64,000 bases of DNA. Source: Cyanobacteria bacterium TGS_CYA1 (GTDB lineage: Bacteria; Cyanobacteriota; Vampirovibrionia; Obscuribacterales; Obscuribacteraceae). A model generated the notes under the pieces. The model ran no database searches and had not been told where the DNA came from. It saw nothing but the letters and a program-made list of their open reading frames with translations. Each line of letters begins with the position of its first letter. Within the stretch, counting starts at the first letter, position 1. The stretch lies in the NCBI GenBank assembly GCA_026129135.1, contig JAHCIQ010000001.1, positions 496,001 to 560,000 on the forward strand, written 5' to 3'. Positions 35,704-44,624 of the stretch are shown here, piece by piece. Both the position numbers and the translations under genes were made by a program.

Positions 35704-35802
35704 GAAACAGGTCTGATCATCCTCAAGGATGAGTAAAATTCTTGCCTCGTTTGCCATTATATTTCCTTTGCAAAAAGCGACAGGTCCAGCAAAGGTGTAG
35801 AA

Positions 35803-37200
35803 ATGGTAGATGAAAAGCGGGCATCAAACAACGGGAAAATTATTGTTCTAATCGTTTTTATTGTTTTGGTTCTCGTTTTCCTTTTACAAACAAATATAAC
35901 TAAGAATTTGACTAAAGAATATTCTGGAAAGGCCGAAACTAAATCGCCTCTGCCAGAAGCTTCTGACTGGGAAAAAAATTGGTCCCAAGCCTATGAAGAA
36001 ATAAACAAAGGCGACTACGCGAAAGCCGAAGACATTATGGAAGCTGTAGTTGAACAAGCCAAGCGCAAAGGCTTTAAAGATTCACGTCTTGCAGCAGGCA
36101 ATGACTGTCTGGCTTTCATTTATAAAAAGCAGGGCAAATTCGAAGAAGCCTGGCCACTATACGAAAAGAATCTGGCCATAGATGAAGCTGCACTGGGCAA
36201 GAACAATCCAGGCTTAATAAATAATTTGAAAAATGTCGCTCTGTCTAAATTGAGCAAAAAGGATTATGCCAAAGCTACCGAAATTTATTTGAGAGTGGTT
36301 GCTCTTTGCGAAAAAGAATATGGAGCCGAGTCGCCAAAACTGGCAGCTGAACTTAGAAATTTGATTCGTGCATATGACTTGCAAGGCGATTATCAAAAAG
36401 CAAAAGAAGCGGGCGAGCGTGCACTTGCCATTGACTCTAAAGCTTACGGCACTCAAGACCTTGTTACTGCAATTGATTTCAATAATCTTGCGCTCATAGA
36501 TTACCGTCTCAATTTGATTGAAGATGCATTTAGAAGTGCTGCAACTGCAATGAGCATTGCCGAAAACAATAAGAGTGCTGCGGTAGCAAAAGTGGTATCA
36601 CTCAATTATCAGTATATTACTGATTCTTTTGAAAAGCCGTTTCTAGAGGGAACTCGCGACGCATCTGCGCAATTCCCTGAAAAGGCATTCGAAGAAGCTA
36701 AGTCTTTAAAAACGTCAGATCCAAAGAAAGCTGCTCAGGTTTTGATAGATAATCTCGCTCAAGCTACTAAAGCTGGATGCGGTTCTGAAAACCTGGGCAA
36801 ATATCTTGTGCGTTTGAACAATGTATTATTCGCTCAGGGACAGGATTATTCTGCAATCGCATATGGCGAAGTCGCTCAGAAAATTCTTTCAAAACTGAAT
36901 ACACCAAATACAATACCGTCATTAGTCAATGTACAGTCTTACATAGCTATGGGCTATGACAGACAGGCTTATAAAGCTCTCAAGGAAAAGAATCTGGAGC
37001 TGTACAAAGATCTGACCGCCAAGTCTAAAGAAAACTATGTCAAAGCAATCAGCCTTGTTCAGAAGGCACCTGCTGGAACAATCAGTTCTGCCTGGTCAAA
37101 AACTATCCAGGACGGATTACAACATTCGCAAAAACGAATGAAAGAGTACGAAAACGCTTACAGAGTCGCTAAAGAAAACATTGAGGCATCAGTAAATTGA
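35803..37200 (+). CDS. Membrane-anchored TPR protein
   Basis: 465 residues. One N-terminal membrane helix (about 12-30, IIVLIVFIVLVLVFLLQTNI) anchors the protein, with the rest probably outside the cytoplasm. Kinesin-light-chain-type TPR repeats (about 42 residues) follow from about 52 to 260: FEEAWPLYEKNLAIDEAALG, YAKATEIYLRVVALCEKEYG and YQKAKEAGERALAIDSKAYG. The later part (about 290-465) is helical without clear repeat spacing. The protein is a protein-interaction scaffold. Its stop overlaps the TTG start of the oxygenase gene by 4 bp, so the two are probably translationally coupled. Confidence 0.82.
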   Translation: MVDEKRASNNGKIIVLIVFIVLVLVFLLQTNITKNLTKEYSGKAETKSPLPEASDWEKNWSQAYEEINKGDYAKAEDIMEAVVEQAKRKGFKDSRLAAGNDCLAFIYKKQGKFEEAWPLYEKNLAIDEAALGKNNPGLINNLKNVALSKLSKKDYAKATEIYLRVVALCEKEYGAESPKLAAELRNLIRAYDLQGDYQKAKEAGERALAIDSKAYGTQDLVTAIDFNNLALIDYRLNLIEDAFRSAATAMSIAENNKSAAVAKVVSLNYQYITDSFEKPFLEGTRDASAQFPEKAFEEAKSLKTSDPKKAAQVLIDNLAQATKAGCGSENLGKYLVRLNNVLFAQGQDYSAIAYGEVAQKILSKLNTPNTIPSLVNVQSYIAMGYDRQAYKALKEKNLELYKDLTAKSKENYVKAISLVQKAPAGTISSAWSKTIQDGLQHSQKRMKEYENAYRVAKENIEASVN

Positions 37201-37934
37201 CTTATCTCAACTCAAAAACAATTGAACATATTTCAAGCGGCGAATTTCAAAATCAAAAGCCGTTTCCCTGGACCAATATCCAAGGATTTCTCACAAGAGA
37301 AGCGTTTGATGAGCTTTTCGATACATTGCCTAACCCGAGTCAGCTAGATAGCGAATTCGGCAAAGTTCGAGGTTATGGCCAGCAAAGTCATGATCGTTTA
37401 TCGCTTCAATACCGACCCGGTCTCAATCTTTCTCAAGCATGGCACGAATTCATCGCCGTGCTGCAAGGCGACCAGTACAAGCAATTCATTCGCCAGATGT
37501 ACGGCTTGAAAGAGGACGAGCCAGTTGTTTTGACAATGCACTGGCACTACGCCAAGACTGGTTGTTCGGTATCTCCACACGTAGATGCGCGCAGAAAGCT
37601 TGGTTCTCACATTTTCTATTTTCACAAAGACGACGAATGGGACGAAAACTGGGGCGGACAGACGGTCGTGCTCAAAGGCAAAAGAGAAATCAACCCTCAC
37701 TCCGCTCCAGCATTTGATGATTTCATCGATGTGGCTCAATCGAAAATTACAGGCAATAGCAGTTTCATGTTCCACCGAACTGACGATTCCTGGCATGGTG
37801 TCAAACCACTTGTTTGTCCTGAAAATCGTTTACGCAAAGTCTTTATCGTCGTAATCAACCGATTAACTTTCCAAGTTCGCTGGCGTGCCATGCGAGGCAA
37901 AGATGCCGATGGGTATCGTCTGGTAAGAAACTAA
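37197..37934 (+). CDS. 2-oxoglutarate/Fe(II)-dependent oxygenase-like protein
   Basis: 245 residues from a TTG start. The double-stranded beta-helix core is visible with Fe ligands: HxD in SPHVDARRKLGS (His near 127, Asp near 129) and the distal His in DDSWHGVKPL near 199, followed by the 2-oxoglutarate-binding Arg region RLRKVFIVVIN. WGGQTVVLKG fits the prolyl-hydroxylase-like family. It would hydroxylate a protein or small-molecule target. It is coupled to a TPR scaffold gene upstream, suggesting a shared role (inference). Its stop overlaps the TonB-like gene on the other strand by 4 bp. Confidence 0.82.
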   Translation: MTYLNSKTIEHISSGEFQNQKPFPWTNIQGFLTREAFDELFDTLPNPSQLDSEFGKVRGYGQQSHDRLSLQYRPGLNLSQAWHEFIAVLQGDQYKQFIRQMYGLKEDEPVVLTMHWHYAKTGCSVSPHVDARRKLGSHIFYFHKDDEWDENWGGQTVVLKGKREINPHSAPAFDDFIDVAQSKITGNSSFMFHRTDDSWHGVKPLVCPENRLRKVFIVVINRLTFQVRWRAMRGKDADGYRLVRN

Positions 37935-38389
37935 TCAGTTTTAGCTTCGGTCTTTGATTTGTCTTCGTCTTCGTTCTTTTGAAAGACGAATGTGAACTGA
38001 AGTTTTTTTGGAAGTTTCATCGATTCTGGAGGCACTCCAAATGGTGCGCTTCTTGTGATTGCATCGAGCCCACTTTGATCGAGTTCTTCTGATTCAGTAG
38101 ATTTGACTACTTTGAGTCCAGAGACTTTTCCTTCTTCTTCAACCACAAGTGAAACTGTCAGTTCTTTGCGATCTTCGATATCGGGTTTTGGCCAGTTCTT
38201 CTTGATTTTGCGCGATAGATTAGCGACATAACGCAATTCGTCCGCGTTCATCCTGCCAGATGAGGGTTTCTCGCTCGAACTTGATTCTTTAGCATCAGAA
38301 TTATCTGATTCAGTTGCTGCGTCGTCTGCGTAGACAGGAAAAGCACAAGCGCCTGCTATCAAAAGTGCTATTGCGAAGCTTCTGTTCAT
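37931..38389 (-). CDS. TonB C-terminal-like secreted protein
   Basis: 152 residues with a signal peptide (MNRSFAIALLIAGACAFPVYA, cut after about 21). A Ser/Asp/Glu-rich linker follows (about 22-48), then a TonB C-terminal-type domain (about 50-140): LSRKIKKNWPKPD, ELTVSLVVEEEGKVSGLKVV and SGLDAITRSAPFGVPPESM. Unlike true TonB it has a cleavable-looking signal rather than a Pro-rich stalk, so a periplasmic TonB-like adaptor is more likely than an energy transducer. Its ATG overlaps the TGA of the frameshifted gene upstream by 4 bp, a sign that both were translated together. Confidence 0.75.
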   Translation of the reverse strand: MNRSFAIALLIAGACAFPVYADDAATESDNSDAKESSSSEKPSSGRMNADELRYVANLSRKIKKNWPKPDIEDRKELTVSLVVEEEGKVSGLKVVKSTESEELDQSGLDAITRSAPFGVPPESMKLPKKLQFTFVFQKNEDEDKSKTEAKTD

Positions 38390-38971
38390 TTTTTAATTGT
38401 CCCAGTATGAGTCGGCTGCAATCGGACCCTTACAGTAACACAATTGACTGAAATTTTTCCATCAACAAGCAGGACTGTGGTTTTCATTTGTGCCACGAAT
38501 TCTTGATTTTTGGGTGTTAACTTATATTTGAGGGTTGGGCTGCTAACCTTTTCTAATGACTGAAGTATCAGTGAATTGAAAGACAATTCTTTGCTGGGAA
38601 CACTAAGAAAGGAATTAGCAACAAACCCTTGACTCAGTAAATCGTATTCAACAATGCATTTCGCATTTTTTTGTGGTCAGCTGAGCAAACTCAGAATTCT
38701 GTAAAATTGACCTTTTAAGAAGATTTCTGTGCTCTTCACACCAAGCTTTAACAGTAGCTGAATCTTCTGAATCAGAATGAGTGGTGCGTTTTATTTCATT
38801 GCCATATATATCCGGCGGCATTTCTTCAGGCTTTCTTCTGCCTGGTTTGTACATTTTTAGTGCTTCATTACCAGGAAATGATTGGCGCGTAATCGTTTTG
38901 GCTGGCTCCTGAGCCGATGATGCTTCGACAGCCATGAGGAGCAATGCTAAAGTAGTCAATTGAATCAGCAT
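38386..38971 (-). pseudogene. TonB C-terminal-like secreted protein, frameshifted at an A7 run
   Basis: Two overlapping reading segments appear to be one gene. The 5' segment (38971 to stop at 38648) has a signal peptide (MLIQLTTLALLLMAVEASSA) and a charged linker, then ends at a stop soon after a run of seven A (T7 at 38666-38672 on the plus strand). Dropping one A continues straight into the other frame as NAKCIVEYDLLSQGFVANSF, a TonB C-terminal-like domain that ends at 38386 with ATGA overlap to the next TonB-like gene. The total, 586 nt, is one more than a multiple of three. It could be a sequencing error, a recent mutation, or productive transcriptional slippage. Confidence 0.65.
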
Positions 38972-39030
38972 ATTTTCAGTCTAACACCAGTCTTTTCTGT
39001 GTTTTAATTCTAGTGGAGGAGTTCTGTCAA

Positions 39031-39135
39031 ATGGGCAAGGTGTTGCTGCTTTTCATTACGGCAACAGACCTGAAACCTCGCGATTTTAAGATGAAAAATT
39101 TAGTACAAATGTTGTGTAAGTCAAATGAACGATAG
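39031..39135 (+). CDS. Possible 34-residue peptide with strong ribosome-binding site
   Basis: ATG at 39031 is preceded by GGAGGAG with about 9 bp spacing, one of the best Shine-Dalgarno sequences in the window. It encodes 34 residues (MGKVLLLFITATDLKP...MLCKSNER). Its last 11 bp overlap the start of the small membrane-protein ORF at 39125, so it may act as a leader peptide whose translation feeds the second. No family is recognised, and chance cannot be excluded at this length. Confidence 0.3.
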   Translation: MGKVLLLFITATDLKPRDFKMKNLVQMLCKSNER

Positions 39136-39358
39136 CTTCTTAGACATTTTACCTACCGTGTTAATAGTCGTGCAACTTGTGGTCCTGTGCTTTATAGTGG
39201 GACTTCTCTATTCCTTTTGGAAAAGGTCGCCACGTTCTTGTTATGTGAAGCTCAAATCTCCTCTAACTCATCAAACAGCAGGGATTTTTTCTGTTTATTT
39301 GTTTGCTGTTTTTGGCGCTGTTTATTTAATTTTCTGCTTTCTCGCGCAATTTAGATAG
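39125..39358 (+). CDS. Small two-helix membrane protein
   Basis: 77 residues with two strong membrane helices (about 10-32, TVLIVVQLVVLCFIVGLLYS; about 53-75, IFSVYLFAVFGAVYLIFCFL) separated by a basic loop (KRSPRSCYVKLK). The positive-inside rule puts the loop in the cytoplasm. It is not recognised as any family. There is no good ribosome-binding site directly upstream of its ATG, and translation may depend on the overlapping 34-codon frame at 39031. Moderate confidence that it is real. Confidence 0.45.
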   Translation: MNDSFLDILPTVLIVVQLVVLCFIVGLLYSFWKRSPRSCYVKLKSPLTHQTAGIFSVYLFAVFGAVYLIFCFLAQFR

Positions 39359-39432
39359 CTTCATTGGGTCTATTTATTTGCTATTCTTGGCTTAGCTTAT
39401 CTTGTAACCTGGATTATGACGGGAATTAAATT

Positions 39433-40557
39433 TTGACTCAAACAAAAAACACGCTCAACAAGCTTCTTTTCGAGCCTTATAAGCTTAAAAATCTTACTTT
39501 GCCCAATCGCATTGTGATGGCACCAATGACCAGGCGTCAGTCGCCAAATGGTGTTCCGGGCGATAATGTCGCAGAGTATTATGCAAGGCGAGCTGCGGGC
39601 AAAACTGGGCTGATTATAAGCGAAGGCTCTTTTGTTGACGATCCGGCATCTGGCCGGATCTGGGACTCGATGGTGCCACATTTGTATGGACAAGAGGCGC
39701 TTGCAGGCTGGAAAAACGTTATCGATAAGGTGCATGCTGCAGGCGGAATAATGTTTCCGCAGTTGTGGCATTTGGGCATAAAGCCAGACTCTGATGGAGT
39801 GAATCCCAGAGTCGAAGACGCCTGTGGACCTTCTTCAATTTCGACCGATGGAACAAAAATTGGCGAAGAGCCAACGCCCAAGCGACTTGAAGAATCAATC
39901 GAAGCATATGTTCGTACTGCAAGAAATGTAAAAGAGCTTGGATTCGATGGTCTTGAATTGCATGGAGCGCATGGATATTTTCTGGATCAGTTTTTCTGGG
40001 AGAAAACAAACAAGCGCACCGATAAATATGGTGGCAAAACTATAGGTGAGCGTACACGATTCGTCGCAGATGTAGTTAAGGCCGTCCGTAGAGAAGTTGG
40101 AGCTGATTATCCTGTGATACTGCGCATCTCACAGTGGAAGCTTAACGCTTATGAGGCGCGCAACGCAAATAATGCTCAGGAATTAGAAGACTGGGTGACA
40201 CCACTGGCAGAGGCTGGCGTAGATATGTTCCACTGCTCTACACGCAGATTCTGGAAGCCAGAATTTGAAGGCAGTGATTTGAACCTGGCTGGCTGGGTCA
40301 AAAAAATTACTGGTATTCCAACCATTACGGTTGGCTCGGTAACCATGAACAAAGAGTTTGGAAGCAAAGACGAACTACACCCAAAAGATACTATTTCGTT
40401 TTATGATCTCGAAGAGAGATTAGAAAGAAAGGAATTCGATCTCGTAGCTGTAGGGCGGGCTATCATCAGCAACCCAAATTGGGCTGATTTGGTCGAGCAA
40501 AACAAGCTGAGCGAACTGAGAGCTTTTGATATGAGTATGCTCGGATCGTTGAACTGA
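39433..40557 (+). CDS. NADH:flavin oxidoreductase (Old Yellow Enzyme family)
   Basis: 374 residues from a TTG start. FMN-binding TIM barrel: LPNRIVMAPMTRRQSPNGVP near the N-terminus, active-site region FDGLELHGAHGYFLDQFFWE near 174-193 (HGAH takes the place of the usual His-Asn/His-His pair), and the phosphate-binding end AVGRAIISNPNWADLV. These flavoenzymes reduce alpha,beta-unsaturated carbonyls, nitro groups and related substrates with NAD(P)H. The physiological substrate is unknown. It appears to be a single-gene unit, and the 267 bp after it hold no clear gene before 40825. Confidence 0.9.
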   Translation: MTQTKNTLNKLLFEPYKLKNLTLPNRIVMAPMTRRQSPNGVPGDNVAEYYARRAAGKTGLIISEGSFVDDPASGRIWDSMVPHLYGQEALAGWKNVIDKVHAAGGIMFPQLWHLGIKPDSDGVNPRVEDACGPSSISTDGTKIGEEPTPKRLEESIEAYVRTARNVKELGFDGLELHGAHGYFLDQFFWEKTNKRTDKYGGKTIGERTRFVADVVKAVRREVGADYPVILRISQWKLNAYEARNANNAQELEDWVTPLAEAGVDMFHCSTRRFWKPEFEGSDLNLAGWVKKITGIPTITVGSVTMNKEFGSKDELHPKDTISFYDLEERLERKEFDLVAVGRAIISNPNWADLVEQNKLSELRAFDMSMLGSLN

Positions 40558-40824
40558 GTTTCCGAAATTTTTTACTTGCGCAAGCTCGCAACCAAACTTC
40601 GAACTGTCTCGTTTTTCATTTCAGGGCATTCTGCCAGCATATCACTCAATTCACGCCGTTTTTTCTTTTGGCGTCCTAGCTCGAACCAGAATAGCGCGCT
40701 TTTCGTTTAGGTTCCAACGAAATGGATAACAAAAATCTTGTTTCATGGTAAATGCATTATTCCCAAGCTTATGCTATGAAATAATATATACATCCCGACA
40801 ATTTTTTTCTGTGTCGAGGCAAAA

Positions 40825-40941
40825 ATGCACTCCAAACCATCGGTAAAACCTGAAATGGATTTTTTAATAGTTATTGGCTTTGTCGCTCTGTATTTCGCGC
40901 TTCAATTATGGATTTTGCCCAAATTGGGCATAAGCACTTGA
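40825..40941 (+). CDS. 38-residue single-span membrane protein
   Basis: ATG at 40825, preceded by GAGG at 40816-40819 (5 bp spacing), encodes MHSKPSVKPEMDFLIVIGFV and on to a stop at 40941. A single membrane helix of about 20 residues (about 13-31) is followed by a short tail, ILPKLGIST. Hydrophobic bitopic small proteins ending in a PKLGxxT-like tail are, as far as I recall, found in several bacterial groups; that recollection has not been checked. The good ribosome-binding site and clean membrane profile argue for a real gene. The flanking sequence 40558-40824 otherwise shows no clear feature. Confidence 0.6.
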   Translation: MHSKPSVKPEMDFLIVIGFVALYFALQLWILPKLGIST

Positions 40942-40992
40942 ATGAGTCGCTCTTGCTCGGTCGAGCAACCCAAAAAAGATAAAACTGAGCAC

Positions 40993-42156
40993 TCAGACTC
41001 CCGACGGTAGTTTTAAGTCAGCCACCATTTGCTTGCTTATGATTACGCGTTGAATCTGGCTGGTACCTTCATAAATCTGGAATATTTTGGCATCGCGCAT
41101 CAGCTTCTCGACCGGATATTCGTGCGAGTAACCATAACCACCGAAAATTTGCACTGCATCAGTGGCGACGCGCATCGCAGTATCTGCAGCAAAAGCTTTA
41201 GCCATAGCTGCTTCTTTGCTGTTTCTTGCGCCCTGGTCTATTAGCCAGGCAGAGCGCCAGCAAAGCATTCGAGCTGCGTCAATGTCTTTTGCCATGTCGG
41301 CTAGCATGAAGCTAATTGCCTGATTATTGAAAATTGGCTGACCAAATGCTTGTCTTTCAAGCGAGTATTTGAGTGCGTGCTCCATTGCACTTCGAGCCAG
41401 TCCTACTGCGGCTGATGCTACAAGTGGTCTTGTGTGGTCGAATGCTTTCATCGATATTTTGAAGCCGTCGCCTTCTTTTCCAAGTAAATTGCTAGCTGGC
41501 ACTTTTACATCTTCAAAAGTGACGCCTCTTGTGTCGCTTGCGCGCTGTCCCATATTCTTTTCTTTTGCGCCTACACTGATGCCCTCGCTATGTCTATCCA
41601 CCAGAAAAGCAGACATACCTCTGTGACCGGCACTAGCATCGGTGGCAGCAAGCACGTAGTACCAGTCTGCAACGCCTGCATTTGTTATCCACATCTTTTG
41701 TCCGTTCAAAATATATTCGTCGCCAACTTTCTTGGCAGTTGTTTTGACGCCAGCAACGTCGGAGCCCGCTCCAGGCTCTGTCACACAATAGGCCGCGAAC
41801 TTCAATTCTTCAGTCATTGGCACTAAAAACTTTTTCTTTTGCTCGTCTGTACCAGCGATAATGACTGGAGCTTCAGCCAGATTATTCGCCTCCATGGCGG
41901 TACCAATTCCGGTGCAACCCGATGCAATTTCTTCGGCAATCAGGCAGCCCTCAAAAGACCCAAGACCCATTCCGCCATATTCTTCTGGAATATGTGTATT
42001 CATCAGACCAAGTTCCCATGCTTTTGCACAAATGTCGCGAGGAAATTCTCCAGTTTCATCATGGTGTGCGGAGCGAGGCTTCACCTCTTTGGAAGAAAAC
42101 TGGTTTGCAAGCTGTTGAATCTGTCTTTGCTCATCACTGAGAAAAAAGTCGACCAT
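40993..42156 (-). CDS. Acyl-CoA dehydrogenase
   Basis: 387 residues, standard length. Family signatures: [16 protein letters not shown] at the N-terminus, flavin/substrate segment [25 protein letters not shown]-like [13 protein letters not shown], and the C-terminal [14 protein letters not shown] containing the catalytic Glu region. It oxidises acyl-CoA to trans-2-enoyl-CoA using FAD, passing electrons to ETF. Together with methylmalonyl-CoA mutase in this window it suggests fatty- or branched-acid use, though the two genes are not linked. The chain-length class (short/medium/isovaleryl) is unresolved. Confidence 0.93.
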   Translation of the reverse strand: MVDFFLSDEQRQIQQLANQFSSKEVKPRSAHHDETGEFPRDICAKAWELGLMNTHIPEEYGGMGLGSFEGCLIAEEIASGCTGIGTAMEANNLAEAPVIIAGTDEQKKKFLVPMTEELKFAAYCVTEPGAGSDVAGVKTTAKKVGDEYILNGQKMWITNAGVADWYYVLAATDASAGHRGMSAFLVDRHSEGISVGAKEKNMGQRASDTRGVTFEDVKVPASNLLGKEGDGFKISMKAFDHTRPLVASAAVGLARSAMEHALKYSLERQAFGQPIFNNQAISFMLADMAKDIDAARMLCWRSAWLIDQGARNSKEAAMAKAFAADTAMRVATDAVQIFGGYGYSHEYPVEKLMRDAKIFQIYEGTSQIQRVIISKQMVADLKLPSGV

Positions 42157-42206
42157 GAAAAGTGACCTCCGGGACCGTCGAGCCTATATTTTAGAGCAAA
42201 ATACGA

Positions 42207-42848
42207 TCATTTATCAAAAGCGTCTTTAAGCGCTGCAACTGCTGCCATGTACTTAATGGCGGTGGAGCAAAACTCCATTTCGCTCTGCAGACGTTCCATT
42301 ACGCTGTTCATCTCTAATATTTTCTGTTGGTCCTCTGTTGAGGCATATAGAATCGCAGGAACATAAAAGGCAAAAGTGGTCGGATCTTCTGGAAACTCTT
42401 GCAACGGGAATATACTCCGTTGTGGCTTTAATTTTCCAGACAGGCGAATGACTTCTTGAAGAGTGTCTTTGAGTTCTTCTGCCATAATGAAAGTTTGGGG
42501 TTCGGGTTCGTATTCTGGTAAGAGCCTTACCTCAGCAGTGATGTAAGGCGAATCGTCGACGACGCTAAGCAGCTGATAGCGCTGGCGGCCTACTCCTTCG
42601 ATATTCATGCGACCATCTTCGAATGGTTCCACATCGAGAATTTCAATCATGCAGCCAGTAGTAGCGAGTCTGCCGGTTTTAGGGTCAGTCTTCAAAATCC
42701 CGAAACACTTGTCGCCCTTGAGTACATCAGCCATCATGGCTCGATACTGATGCTCAAAAATATGCAGCGGCACGAAATGCCCGGGGTAGACTACTACCGG
42801 TAAGGGAAATATTGGCAACGTTCGTACAGTTTGGGTGGTTTCAGACAT
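42207..42848 (-). CDS. Lon N-terminal (substrate-binding) domain protein
   Basis: 213 residues, all of it Lon-N/PUA-like: RTLPIFPLPVVVYPGHFVPL, HIFEHQYRAMM, and a helical C-terminal part with LKDTLQEVIRLSGKL. It lacks the ATPase and protease domains of Lon, as in the stand-alone LonN family (YcaC/PUD type). Such proteins may bind unfolded substrates, but no activity is established. Upstream of acyl-CoA dehydrogenase by 50 bp on the same strand, so co-transcription is possible. Confidence 0.88.
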   Translation of the reverse strand: MSETTQTVRTLPIFPLPVVVYPGHFVPLHIFEHQYRAMMADVLKGDKCFGILKTDPKTGRLATTGCMIEILDVEPFEDGRMNIEGVGRQRYQLLSVVDDSPYITAEVRLLPEYEPEPQTFIMAEELKDTLQEVIRLSGKLKPQRSIFPLQEFPEDPTTFAFYVPAILYASTEDQQKILEMNSVMERLQSEMEFCSTAIKYMAAVAALKDAFDK

Positions 42849-42930
42849 TGTTCGATCTCAAGCTCCTCAACTTAATGATGAGCCTGCCAGATGAACATAC
42901 AATGAACGAAGCCGCAAATAGTCCAGACCA

Positions 42931-43536
42931 TTAAAAAATGTCCAGAGCACAGAGATGATGATACATACTGTCTTTGACAGGCGCAGACAAGCCGGGATAA
43001 CGAGTCTCGATCTTCTGCCAGGCGCTCATGTACAAGCTTGATGCCGCCTTTCCTTCTGGAATCGCCAGAATATCCTGGGCCGATTTTCCGTCAGCGCGCA
43101 TTTTTGCGGACTTTTGGAAAAAGACGATTTGTTTGTCCAAGCCATTAATTACGTCGTTTTTAAACCCTTCCAGCCCCTTCGGAGTGGCGAGCTGGAGAAA
43201 TTTTTGTCTGGCTGATACCGTACTAAAATAATAAGTTGTATAAGCGCTTTGATACTGCTGGTTATCCCACGAAACAGTGTCGAACATGACGATTTTTGCC
43301 TGAAGCATTTTCAGTAAAAGTGAAAATGAATGGTCGATGTAGAGCTTTTCGTTCTGCGGTATTCCTTTAAGGTCTCTGGGGAGTGGATTAAGGGCGCATG
43401 GATACTTGTGATTGGCAGGAAGCGAAATACTTTGTGGATACCAGGAAGACCCAGTTGTCTGGCTGAGTCCGCATAAGGTTGATGTATTGAGCACGAAAGC
43501 ACCAAATACGGTGGCTATTATTTTGAATTTCGTCAC
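42931..43536 (-). CDS. Hypothetical secreted protein
   Basis: 201 residues with an N-terminal signal (FKIIATVFGAFVLNTSTLCG). The mature part is largely helical and contains Tyr/Gln-rich stretches (WDNQQYQSAYTTYYF). It ends HHLCALDIF. The family is not recognised. It lies 82 bp downstream of the Lon-domain start region but is transcribed as a separate minus-strand gene. Coding status is well supported by length, signal and composition. Confidence 0.6.
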   Translation of the reverse strand: MTKFKIIATVFGAFVLNTSTLCGLSQTTGSSWYPQSISLPANHKYPCALNPLPRDLKGIPQNEKLYIDHSFSLLLKMLQAKIVMFDTVSWDNQQYQSAYTTYYFSTVSARQKFLQLATPKGLEGFKNDVINGLDKQIVFFQKSAKMRADGKSAQDILAIPEGKAASSLYMSAWQKIETRYPGLSAPVKDSMYHHLCALDIF

Positions 43537-43660
43537 GGTAATTCTGCTCTGAATAAGTAATAATCACTCTCTTTTACCACAATGAAGCCATTGCATCATA
43601 AAGTGAAGGGGTGAATTCTTGTCCGTTCGGCGCTTGACAATGAATCCGATTAGCGTTTCT

Positions 43661-44419
43661 TCAATCCGTGCGTTTAACTAAAACAAACGTGGTGAAATTG
43701 TTGTCAGAGTCTTGCATATTTTCTTGCACGATTTTGAGATGATTCAGTTCAGCCAGATTTTTATTGCCAAGAATGGCGTGGTTGAATCCGATTTTGCCGG
43801 TACGTAATTTCTCTGCCCAGGTGCTTGGATCGACCAGGTCGCTTTCACCGCTGAATTGTTTTAATTTGGGAAATTTTTTCAAATGCTCTTTGCACTGTTT
43901 CAGTGCCTGAGGGTGTGCCACCACGGTGTCAAGATTTTCGATTTTCGCATTGGGCGACATCATCAGTGTGTGAGCAACTTTGAGGTCGTACTGACAAATA
44001 ATGTCGAACTTATGCTTCTTCATTGCTTCGACAGACTCTGTAACTTCTCCACCAAGTGTATTCTTAATCGCGAATTGACCTCTGTCAAGAACGCCTCTAT
44101 CTAGAGCTGCAAAAACATTTTCTGTTGTATACATATAGCTGATTTTGTATGATTGCCCAGGATTTGATTTGAAAAACGTTTCCAGGGCAAGTTCGTTGAA
44201 GCTGCCCTTACCGCCTTGAATACCAACTTTCAAAACACTTGCATCCAATTTTTTTTCTAAATCTGCTTTCATGGCTGCCAATTTTATTTCTTGTTCCGTA
44301 CTATTGCCCACAAAGTGAATTTCGCCTGTGAACCAGGTTATAACCAAAATTGAAAATAGGTAGGCTAAAAGTGTTAGCCACCAGAATTTACTTGTGAATT
44401 CGATGAACGACTTTTTCAA
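43661..44419 (-). CDS. Membrane-anchored prephenate-dehydratase-like protein
   Basis: 252 residues from a TTG start. A single membrane helix (about 12-31) precedes a domain (65-250) that follows the prephenate dehydratase pattern in order: VGIQGGKGSFNELALETFF, TENVFAALDRGVLDRG, NTLGGEVTESV, LKVAHTLMM, VVAHPQALKQCKEHL, and the end DNNFTTFVLVKR. Key motifs are altered: the usual P-I-E-N before S-L-G-G is AIKN, and the TRF motif of the dehydratases is TTF. Enzyme activity is therefore doubtful. The extracytoplasmic location is also unlike cytosolic PheA. A ligand-binding or sensor role is possible. Confidence 0.6.
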   Translation of the reverse strand: MKKSFIEFTSKFWWLTLLAYLFSILVITWFTGEIHFVGNSTEQEIKLAAMKADLEKKLDASVLKVGIQGGKGSFNELALETFFKSNPGQSYKISYMYTTENVFAALDRGVLDRGQFAIKNTLGGEVTESVEAMKKHKFDIICQYDLKVAHTLMMSPNAKIENLDTVVAHPQALKQCKEHLKKFPKLKQFSGESDLVDPSTWAEKLRTGKIGFNHAILGNKNLAELNHLKIVQENMQDSDNNFTTFVLVKRTD

Positions 44420-44435
44420 CTATTAGTAAGCTTCG

Positions 44436-44543
44436 TTATCTTGAAATTGGCTGGACATCAACGATTGTCGAAGCAAACTTTTTAGCTGCCGCGAATGCGA
44501 AAAGGTAATGTCCAAGTAAGGCGAATGTGACAAGAATTTTCAT
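44436..44543 (-). CDS. Possible 35-residue exported/membrane peptide
   Basis: ATG at 44543 encodes 35 residues (MKILVTFALLGHYLFAFAAA...), hydrophobic in its first 20. The stop is 16 bp before the TTG start of the prephenate-dehydratase-like gene. TATAAT lies only 6 bp upstream of the ATG, so a leaderless message is conceivable. The absence of a normal Shine-Dalgarno spacing keeps confidence low. Confidence 0.25.
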   Translation of the reverse strand: MKILVTFALLGHYLFAFAAAKKFASTIVDVQPISR

Positions 44544-44624
44544 TCCTGGATTATAACCAATTTCCACTATTCGCCTACAAATTTTGACTTTATCTGATGC
44601 TTCGCGGCATTTATTTATTTCAGA

